Positions 5,872 through 11,513 of a DNA stretch of 12,461 nt are shown one piece after another. Made by a program: the position numbers and the translations under genes. The notes beneath the pieces were generated by a model. It made no database searches. It was not told where the DNA came from and was given only the letters and a program-made list of their open reading frames with translations. Numbering within the stretch: the stretch's first letter is position 1; each line of letters opens with the position of its first letter. Source of the stretch: Pseudomonadota bacterium (GTDB lineage Bacteria; Bdellovibrionota_C; UBA2361; OMII01). Where the stretch lies: contig JAIXPR010000358.1 in the NCBI GenBank assembly GCA_027486155.1, forward strand, positions 1-12,461, in the 5' to 3' direction.

Positions 5872-6219
5872 ATGGATATTTATCGGTTCTTTCATCCTCA
5901 TCATAACCCTCGCCTCGTGAATACGGCGCTGCGGTATACTGAATTGAGTGAGCTTCTTCAGGCGGCGGTTGAACTTCGTAAAGCTCTTGAAAGAGCTCAG
6001 CAGCGAACGTCGCGGCATGCAACGCCGCCGATTCTCGCCGAACACTTCACCGACATCATAAAAGCTCAGCGATTTATTGAAGCTTCGCTGCAGACCTTAT
6101 GCGAGGTTCATTCAGGCGATTCCGAGGATGAACTCGCGGGCATCGCGGCTGAACGTGCTTCGAGCTCTGGATGGGAATCTTGGACGAGGAATGTTCAAGC
6201 AGGGCTCAGCGGTAAATAG
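5872..6219 (+). CDS. Unrecognised 115-aa protein upstream of LOG gene
   Basis: The protein is 115 aa and soluble. It opens MDIYRFFHPHHNPRLVNTAL, a His/Pro-rich motif, then a helical stretch YTELSELLQAAVELRKALERAQQRT (about residues 22-46) likely to be amphipathic or coiled, and a second helix FTDIIKAQRFIEASLQTLCEV. I do not recognise a family. It ends 20 bases before the LOG-family gene, which has its own AGAGG ribosome site, so the two are probably one operon and may act together. The start ATG has no strong Shine-Dalgarno. Confidence 0.75.
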   Translation: MDIYRFFHPHHNPRLVNTALRYTELSELLQAAVELRKALERAQQRTSRHATPPILAEHFTDIIKAQRFIEASLQTLCEVHSGDSEDELAGIAAERASSSGWESWTRNVQAGLSGK

Positions 6220-6239
6220 GGATCTTTGTAAGAGGTAGT

Positions 6240-7067
6240 ATGTCCCGTAGTAAAAAGAAGATATCCGCGCGGGGGGCTCGTCGCTCCACGCCACGCACCA
6301 CCAAGTCAAAAGAGCGAGCAGACACCCCCCGAACGCCGGGAGCGGAGAGCGCTCGGAAGGGAAGTCGAGGAGAGCGTCGTAAGCACCTCGATGAGCGGCT
6401 TCGGTTGCTGTATCAGCGTGCTGTGCTGATTGAGGATGAGCTGCGTAAGCTCGATGAAGATCGATTCTATCGGGTGTGTATCTTCGGAAGCGCTCGAATC
6501 AAACCGGAAACCAAGCAGTACACCGATGTCTTCGAGCTCGCTCGGTACCTTTCATGGGAGGGAATCGACGTCTTGACGGGCGGTGGTCCTGGTCTCATGG
6601 AGGCGGCCAACAAGGGCGCACGGCTTGGTCGGGAGGAGAAAAAGACTAAGAACCTCTCGTATGGCCTAACCATTCAGCTTGAGTTTGAGCCGGAGCCTAA
6701 TCGGCATCTCGACATTAAGCGACATCACCACAAGTTCTCCTCTCGCCTCGATGATTTCATGCGATTGTCTAACTCTGTCGTGTGTACACCAGGCGGAATC
6801 GGAACGTTGCTTGAGTTCTTCTTCGTCTGGCAGCTCATTCAGGTGCGCCACGCGACACCCCGTCCGATCGTGTTGCTGGAGAAAAAATTCTGGGAAGGTG
6901 TCCTAGAATGGATGAAGAGTGAGCCGCTCGCCCGTGGGCTGCTTGGTGAAAAAGACTTCTCGATCATTCACATGGTTGATACCCCCGCAGAGGCCTTCGA
7001 TATTATCTCAGCGCATCATCAGGAATTCAGAGAGCGTAAGAGCAAGATAGTTGAGGAGCCAACGTAG
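6240..7067 (+). CDS. LOG family / TIGR00730 Rossmann-fold protein
   Basis: The protein is 275 aa. A basic, Ser/Arg/Lys-rich tail (residues 1-50) and a helix (50-75) precede a Rossmann-like domain: FYRVCIFGSARI (77-87), TGGGPGLMEAAN (113-124) and CTPGGIGTLLE (182-192). GGGPGxMEAAN and PGGxGTxxE are the signatures of LOG/lysine-decarboxylase-like proteins, many of which are nucleoside 5'-monophosphate phosphoribohydrolases; E192 is the expected catalytic acid. The usual RK..M segment appears as SSRLDDFM (167-174), with Leu in place of Lys, so the substrate may differ from cytokinin-type LOG. The family is often mislabelled lysine decarboxylase. AGAGG precedes the ATG. The extended basic N-terminus is unusual for the family and may bind nucleic acid or a partner. 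Confidence 0.9.
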   Translation: MSRSKKKISARGARRSTPRTTKSKERADTPRTPGAESARKGSRGERRKHLDERLRLLYQRAVLIEDELRKLDEDRFYRVCIFGSARIKPETKQYTDVFELARYLSWEGIDVLTGGGPGLMEAANKGARLGREEKKTKNLSYGLTIQLEFEPEPNRHLDIKRHHHKFSSRLDDFMRLSNSVVCTPGGIGTLLEFFFVWQLIQVRHATPRPIVLLEKKFWEGVLEWMKSEPLARGLLGEKDFSIIHMVDTPAEAFDIISAHHQEFRERKSKIVEEPT

Positions 7068-7103
7068 CCGGCGTAGTGCATAAGTAAGGTGGATTTGCGG
7101 GGG

Positions 7104-8567
7104 CTATTCCCCTCCGTCTTGCTCCCTTCGCTCGGCCGCCGCTCGGATCGCCTCAAGGAATTTTTCTCGGATCGCCTCTCGTCGCTGCTCCTCTTCCGAA
7201 GGATTGAATTCTTCTCCGATGTCCGAGGTGTCAGGAGCTTGCCAGCTACCAGCATCGTCCAGTTTTTGACTCACGCCATCTTCCTTCGCGGTGTCCTTGT
7301 CCGTGCCCGCGCTCTCAAGCAGCTTGTAAAAATTGCCTTCCTTACTGTTTTGGGAGCTCGATTGAGCTGGTGGTGGCGCGATAGCGCCTCCCAGCGCGGC
7401 GTCTCCCATAATTCCCTTTGAGGTATCGAGAAGGGCCGCTCTAATGGCTGGGGGATAGTTATCGAGGACGTAGGCGGTCTTTACCACCTCAGGGACCGCG
7501 ACACGTTTGTTCGTGGCTTCAGACTGCGGTTGCTGTCCCGACGCTCCGTTGTTAGTGGGCGCCTTGATTGCCTCTGACGGCGCTTGATTTTTTAGGACGG
7601 CTTTGACCTCCGTGGCGGGGGCCTTGCCGCTTGTGACGGGATAGATGCCGAGAAGGGTCACAGCCGCCCACACACCGAGGCCACCTGCGCTAAGTGCCGC
7701 TCCCGCCTTGAGCGAGGCTACGAGTCGAGCGTTGTTAATCAAGCCAGTGGTCTGGGAGATCGCTTCTTTTTCGAGCTGTATTCCCTCTGGCTTCACGGAG
7801 TTGGCGCCCATAAGGGCGGCCGCACCGAGGGACATCGCGGCCGATTGGGGCCGTTGCTCCGGTGGAGAGGGTGGCGCGGCGACGGGTGTTTGATCGGCGC
7901 GAACCTGGTCGCGCAGCTGATTGAGGAATTGAGCGTCCTCTGATTGACCTGATCCGAATCCGATAGTTCGACGAAGTGATTGCCCGACCTGGTGCCGAGC
8001 GATCGCCGGGTTGTCGATCCAACTATCGGGTCGGTAGGAGAGACTTGTGACGATCACCAGGCCGTTCTTCGCTCGAACGAAGTCGGTGAGGAACTCAGCC
8101 ATGCGCTCTCGCCAACTACTCAAGATCGGCTCGAATGGCTCATTAATAACGATAACTTTCGCTGGATCAGCCGTTGCCGCGAAGAGTCGCACCTTGCGCT
8201 CTTCGTCCGGGGAGAGTGCGGAGCACAGCTTCTGTTCGATACCCTCAATTCCGAACGACACGAGTAGCGCTGATATCCCTCCATCAAGGAGGCCAACGGA
8301 TGAGAGGTACTGCGATACGGTCAGTCCGGAGTGCGGTGCGACTTCGCCGAGGCCGATGAGGTTATGGTCCTCTGTGCTATACTCAACGCCATCAACGGTG
8401 ATCACGAACCGCTCGCGACCCTGACTGCCTGTTAACGCCCGCTGGTAGGGACGCAATTCACCAGGCGACTCCGCTCGAAGCACCGATATCTGTCCGGCGG
8501 AGCAGTTCGTGATCGAGAGCAGCTCTGCTGATTGTGAAAGGAGCTTGATTTGAAGCTTTTTTGGCAT
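7104..8567 (-). CDS. Membrane-anchored degenerate ABC-ATPase-like protein
   Basis: The protein is 487 aa from the ATG at 8567 (AAGGA eight bases upstream). Residues 14-190 follow an ABC ATPase layout: ELLSITNCSAGQISVLRAES, ALTG (44-47), TVDGVEYS (57-64), GLTVSQYLSSVGL (81-93), then LSPDEERKVRLFAATADPAKVIVINEPFEPI (119-148) and GLVIVTSLS (169-177). Compared with real ABC ATPases the Walker A Gly/Lys are missing (the region reads SPGELRPYQRALTG), LSGGQ is LSPDE, the Walker B Asp is Asn141 (Glu142 kept, VIVINEP) and the H-loop His is Ser175. It is therefore probably a non-hydrolysing pseudo-ATPase. A single membrane helix (about 285-310, AGAALSAGGLGVWAAVTLLG) is followed by a Pro/Ala/Ser/Gln-rich, probably disordered region and a C-terminal charged helix EEEQRREAIREKFLEAIRAAAERRE (458-482). 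The orientation is inferred: ATPase-like part in the cytoplasm, tail outside. Function is unknown. Confidence 0.78.
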   Translation of the reverse strand: MPKKLQIKLLSQSAELLSITNCSAGQISVLRAESPGELRPYQRALTGSQGRERFVITVDGVEYSTEDHNLIGLGEVAPHSGLTVSQYLSSVGLLDGGISALLVSFGIEGIEQKLCSALSPDEERKVRLFAATADPAKVIVINEPFEPILSSWRERMAEFLTDFVRAKNGLVIVTSLSYRPDSWIDNPAIARHQVGQSLRRTIGFGSGQSEDAQFLNQLRDQVRADQTPVAAPPSPPEQRPQSAAMSLGAAALMGANSVKPEGIQLEKEAISQTTGLINNARLVASLKAGAALSAGGLGVWAAVTLLGIYPVTSGKAPATEVKAVLKNQAPSEAIKAPTNNGASGQQPQSEATNKRVAVPEVVKTAYVLDNYPPAIRAALLDTSKGIMGDAALGGAIAPPPAQSSSQNSKEGNFYKLLESAGTDKDTAKEDGVSQKLDDAGSWQAPDTSDIGEEFNPSEEEQRREAIREKFLEAIRAAAERREQDGGE

Positions 8568-8587
8568 TCCCTGATTCCTTACCTTTC

Positions 8588-8609
8588 GATACGCGTGACG
8601 GCGCGTATC
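8588..8609 (-). repeat. Hairpin in the 5' UTR of the pseudo-ABC gene
   Basis: GATACGCG and CGCGTATC form a perfect 8-bp stem around six bases, ending about 6 bases before the AAGG-AAGGA ribosome-site region of the gene starting at 8567. It could act as an operator or as an mRNA structure affecting initiation. Confidence 0.55.
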
Positions 8610-8679
8610 TCGGGCACCCATGTCCCCAAAGAGTATCGGCGGATCTGCGAGTTCCCTTGAGAAACGGGGGCGTGATCGA

Positions 8680-8688
8680 ATTATACCA
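8680..8688 (-). promoter_or_regulatory. Extended -10 promoter of the pseudo-ABC gene
   Basis: The minus strand carries TGGTATAAT, a perfect TATAAT with the TGn extension. No good -35 is seen at 16-19 bases; instead a hairpin-forming sequence (8694-8711) fills that space, as expected of an extended -10 promoter that may need or be blocked by a regulator. The start site would be near 8673, giving a 5' UTR of about 106 bases and excluding the upstream extension of the ORF to 8789. Confidence 0.6.
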
Positions 8689-8693
8689 TCCTT

Positions 8694-8711
8694 CCAGGTG
8701 CTTGCGCCTGG
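8694..8711. repeat. Inverted repeat in the -35 region
   Basis: CCAGGTG and CGCCTGG form a 7-bp stem with one G-T pair and a four-base loop. It lies just upstream of the extended -10 box at 8680-8688, where a regulator operator could sit. There is no T-run after it on either strand. Confidence 0.4.
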
Positions 8712-8756
8712 AGAATTGGCGCTCTTGGGCGATAGGTTTGAGTTTTTCTGAGGCGG

Positions 8757-8796
8757 AAATAAAAAGTCCTCGTCGATCCATGGGACCAACGAGGAC
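8757..8796 (-). terminator. Rho-independent terminator of the peroxiredoxin gene
   Basis: On the minus strand GTCCTCGT (8796-8789) pairs perfectly with ACGAGGAC (8773-8766), with an inner TCC/GGA pairing in the loop, followed at once by TTTTTATTT (8765-8757). It starts 25 bases after the stop codon of the upstream gene at 8821. This is the clearest intrinsic terminator in the window. Confidence 0.9.
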
Positions 8797-8820
8797 GTGC
8801 CGGAAATTCAGGGTTTTTTG

Positions 8821-9354
8821 TTAGTTAAGCGTCTGCTCGCCTGGCGTCCATCCACACGGAGTGAGCTTCTCAGTTTGAAGCGCCTCAAGCACACGGAGCA
8901 CCTCATCCACGTTGCGGCCAACGTTCAGATCGTTCACAGCTACCCAACGAATGACACCTGCAGGGTCAACGATGTAGGTGGCGCGGAGACAGATTCCCGC
9001 GTCTTTGTGCAGGATTCCGAGGTTTGTTGAGAGCTCTCGCTTGAGGTCCGCGAGCATAGGGAAGGGGAGCTTGTTCAGTCCCTTGTGGTCCCGACGCCAT
9101 GCGAGGTGTGAGTACTGCGAATCGGTGCTGCATCCCAAAACCTGACAATTCAACTTCTTAAACGCCTCGTTCTTGGCGCCGAACTCGATGATCTCGGTTG
9201 GGCATACGAAGGTGAAGTCAAGCGGCCAGAAGAATACTGCCTTCCAGGCGCCTTCATAGGTTGAATCCGTAATAGTTTGGAACTCTTTGCCGTCCTCAAG
9301 GGATACGCAGGCTGAGAGTGAGTAGGAGGGAAATTTGTCGCCGATCGTTAACAT
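8821..9354 (-). CDS. ahpC: Peroxiredoxin, AhpC type (2-Cys)
   Basis: The protein is 177 aa. It reduces H2O2 and organic peroxides in the cytoplasm. The thioredoxin-fold core reads LTIGDKFPSYSL, AVFFWPLDFTFVCPTEI with the peroxidatic Cys51 in the canonical PxxxTxxC setting, LGCSTDSQYSHLAWR, LPFPMLADLKRELS, and RATYIVDPAGVIRWV with VGRNVDEVLRVLEALQ. Cys167 in TPCGWTPGE is the resolving Cys. The sequence is close to the actinobacterial-type AhpC of Mycobacterium (VFFWPKDFTFVCPTEI, GRNVDEVLRVLDALQ) rather than to E. coli AhpC. No ahpD, ahpF or thioredoxin reductase gene is adjacent, so the electron donor is encoded elsewhere. AAGGA lies 7 bases before the ATG, and a strong terminator follows. Confidence 0.95.
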   Translation of the reverse strand: MLTIGDKFPSYSLSACVSLEDGKEFQTITDSTYEGAWKAVFFWPLDFTFVCPTEIIEFGAKNEAFKKLNCQVLGCSTDSQYSHLAWRRDHKGLNKLPFPMLADLKRELSTNLGILHKDAGICLRATYIVDPAGVIRWVAVNDLNVGRNVDEVLRVLEALQTEKLTPCGWTPGEQTLN

Positions 9355-9383
9355 AGTTTATCCTTAGAAATTACTAGGAGGAG

Positions 9384-9413
9384 ACGGTAAACAACCTCTC
9401 TAAGCGTTGTCAA
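9384..9413 (-). promoter_or_regulatory. Promoter of ahpC
   Basis: On the minus strand a perfect TTGACA (9413-9408) is followed after 18 bases by TACCGT (9389-9384). The -35 overlaps, on the other strand, the -35 of the divergent fusion gene. I recognise no OxyR or PerR box with confidence. Confidence 0.55.
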
Positions 9414-9435
9414 GAAACTCGGAAGTTGGTGTAGT
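9407..9435 (+). promoter_or_regulatory. Promoter of the heptose-enzyme fusion gene
   Basis: TTGTCA (9407-9412), 17 bases, TGTAGT (9430-9435) matches sigma-70 spacing; the start would be near 9442, giving a 29-base 5' UTR with GAAGG just before the ATG. The -35 shares bases with the divergent ahpC -35 (palindromic TTGTCAA), so the two promoters may exclude each other. Confidence 0.5.
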
Positions 9436-9470
9436 AGCCCTATCAGGCACCGACACATAGAAGGCGACAC

Positions 9471-11312
9471 ATGAGTACTCTACCTATCAGCCGCGAAGAG
9501 GCTGTCCGGCTTCGGGACGACTACCGCAAGTCCGGAAGAACTGTGGGTTTTACCTCAGGGGTGTTCGACCTCTTGCACGCTGGACACGTTGAGTACCTGG
9601 ACCAGGCGGCGGGTCTCGTCGATGTTTTGTTTGTTGGCGTTAACGCGGATTCGTCCGTTAAATCCAACAAAGGCGAGCTCCGGCCCATCAACCCACAAGC
9701 TCAGCGGGCGGAGGTCGTCGCGGGCCTGAGGTCGGTAGGGCATGTTTTCATCTTCGACGAGCTCAATAACAACGTTAACATCGAGGTCCTCAAGCCGGAT
9801 ATCTACATCAAGGCGGGGGACTATACCGTTGATAAACTCACCTCGCGGCACATCGTAGAGTCCTACGGAGGTCGCATCGAGATTATCCCTTTCAAAGAAG
9901 GGCTCTCCACAACGTCGATTATCGATAAGATCTCGGTGGCGGCGATTACGAGCGAGGGACCGAGCGCGCCGCGGGAAAGGGCTCCCGCGGTTTTCGTTGA
10001 TCGGGACGGGACGATAAATGAGCACGTTGAGTATCTGAGCGACCCGAAGCGTCTTATTGAGATACCAGGGAGCTTCGCCGCTCTGAAGCACCTGAGAGAT
10101 CTTGGCTATCGAATAGTTGTCGTTACCAACCAGCCAGGTATCGGCCTCGGTTATTTCTCGAAGGAGGACTTCTTCGCGGTCAACCGTGAGATGATGCGTC
10201 AAGCGGCCGCTGCTGGTGGCGCTATCGATAAGATATATTTTTGCCCGCATTCTAAGGCGGAGAGTTGTCCCTGCAGAAAGCCCGAGCCGTTCTTTCTCAA
10301 GCGCGCCGCTCAAGAAATGAATATCGACCTCGACGTGAGCTACGTCATCGGCGATATGACCTCTGATATTCAACTGGGCAAAAATGGCGGTGTGCGTACG
10401 ATTCTCGTGCAGACCGGCCGAGGTGGCGATGACGGCATGTTTAATGTCTCCGCTGATTATGTCGCCAAGGACCTTAAGGACGCCGCGGCTTGGATAGAGC
10501 AGCAAGGCGGGGCGCCGATCTCGAACGTAAGCGAGTCAACTTCTACAGCGGCACCACATCGTACAACTGATGTGAGATCTCCAGCGCAGGGGAGCGATCA
10601 GGGAGGCGACACGCTCGCCACCACCGTCAGCGCTGATTTCAATAATATATTCGGATCGATTCTCGGCTGCGCGACCTTGATCAGCCAGAAGACCGGCGTT
10701 GAGGCCGGGGGGCCAGTTCTTGACGATGTCCTTACGATTCTTCGTAAGGCGGCCAATCGTGGGCTAGCGATCTCAAAGAAGATGAACAACCTTCTATGGA
10801 GTGGCGAGAACTCTCGGGGGCGCAAATCGTTACGAGGGTGTATCGAGTCCGTAGTTGAGTTGTTGTCGAGCTCCCACGGTGACGAATGCCAGATCGAAGT
10901 CAACTGCCCGCAGGACATCGAGGTGGAGATGGCCGACTTCGCCATCGTTCAGATGCTCCTTGAGCTGTGCGAGAACTCCCTTGAAGCGATGAAGTCGTTA
11001 CCGGAACGATTTATCGTTTTTCATGTAGAGCAGGTCGATATCGGTGAGCGCGCCGCTCTTTTAGATCTCAAGTCAGGCACGTACGCGAAGGTAAGCCTTG
11101 TCGACCATGGTGATGGTATCGAACCAGACCAGCGAGAGATCGTTTTTCAGCCCTTCTCCTCAACCAAGAAACGGGATGATGGAACGGGAATCGGCTTGAG
11201 CCTCTCAATGGCTAAGTCGGTGATGAAGAAGCATGGAGGGACGATTACCCTCGCGTCGCAGCCACAAGCTGGAACTAACCTGTCGCTCTACTTTCCGGTT
11301 GTGCGGCAGTAG
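9471..11312 (+). CDS. Fusion: heptose-P nucleotidyltransferase - GmhB phosphatase - histidine-kinase-like module
   Basis: The protein is 613 aa with three parts. (1) Residues 22-155 form an HldE C-terminal type nucleotidyltransferase: GFTSGVFDLLHAGH (26-39, HxGH), GVNADSSVK, RPINPQAQRAEVVAGL and STTSIIDKI. (2) Residues 171-343 form a GmhB-type HAD-IIIA phosphatase: FVDRDGT (D177, D179), VVTNQPGIG, zinc ligands C258/H260/C266/C268 (CPHSKAESCPCRKP) and IGDMTSD. (3) Residues 384-611 form a kinase-like module: SADFNNIFGSILG with Ala388 where AHDFNN kinases have the phosphoacceptor His, N-box ELCENSLEAM, G1 VDHGDGI, FQPFSSTKK and GTGIGLSLS. In LPS synthesis HldE forms ADP-heptose and GmhB removes the 7-phosphate; the sugar-kinase half of HldE is absent here. 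A linker (344-383) rich in Ser, Thr, Gly and Gln joins part 3. One start (GAAGG upstream) and no frame break make sequencing artefact unlikely. Confidence 0.9.
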   Translation: MSTLPISREEAVRLRDDYRKSGRTVGFTSGVFDLLHAGHVEYLDQAAGLVDVLFVGVNADSSVKSNKGELRPINPQAQRAEVVAGLRSVGHVFIFDELNNNVNIEVLKPDIYIKAGDYTVDKLTSRHIVESYGGRIEIIPFKEGLSTTSIIDKISVAAITSEGPSAPRERAPAVFVDRDGTINEHVEYLSDPKRLIEIPGSFAALKHLRDLGYRIVVVTNQPGIGLGYFSKEDFFAVNREMMRQAAAAGGAIDKIYFCPHSKAESCPCRKPEPFFLKRAAQEMNIDLDVSYVIGDMTSDIQLGKNGGVRTILVQTGRGGDDGMFNVSADYVAKDLKDAAAWIEQQGGAPISNVSESTSTAAPHRTTDVRSPAQGSDQGGDTLATTVSADFNNIFGSILGCATLISQKTGVEAGGPVLDDVLTILRKAANRGLAISKKMNNLLWSGENSRGRKSLRGCIESVVELLSSSHGDECQIEVNCPQDIEVEMADFAIVQMLLELCENSLEAMKSLPERFIVFHVEQVDIGERAALLDLKSGTYAKVSLVDHGDGIEPDQREIVFQPFSSTKKRDDGTGIGLSLSMAKSVMKKHGGTITLASQPQAGTNLSLYFPVVRQ

Positions 11313-11513
11313 GTGGAGTTTTCAGGGGCTACTCATGTGGGGGTTGGCCCGTTTCAGAGAAAATGCGGTCGATTTGCCCTCGATCTTAGTCCCGCGCTGA
11401 TAGGGTGTGGTAATGACCCTTGGGACTCTGTAGGGGGGCTACTTTTCTCTCTAGGCGCCTGCCTTTACTCTTTATCCTGGCAACTCTGCTTTCGTCTCCC
11501 CGAATAGCCTTTC
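11313..11513. other. Spacer between the fusion gene and the transposase
   Basis: The 201 bases have one GTG-started frame (11313-11507) without a ribosome site or domain-like sequence, which I do not call as a gene. GTAG-GGGGG-CTAC followed by TTTT (near 11430-11455) is a very weak terminator-like hairpin. No clear promoter for the downstream gene is seen. Confidence 0.4.

Noticed and set aside
7095..7115. GGGG-CTATT-CCCC stem between the convergent LOG and pseudo-ABC genes
   Set aside because: Only four firm pairs, overlapping a stop codon, with no T-run on either strand; not enough to call a terminator.
8568..8789. N-terminal extension of the pseudo-ABC reading frame to 8789
   Set aside because: A strong extended -10 promoter, the ahpC terminator stem and a 5' UTR hairpin lie in this stretch, and the ribosome site supports the start at 8567.
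9555..10505. 316-codon minus-strand open frame inside the heptose fusion gene
   Set aside because: It lies wholly antisense to a gene with clear domain motifs, has no ribosome site and no domain-like sequence; it reflects codon bias of the real gene.
11313..11507. 64-codon GTG frame directly after the fusion gene
   Set aside because: No ribosome site, no recognisable character, and it abuts the stop codon only by chance.
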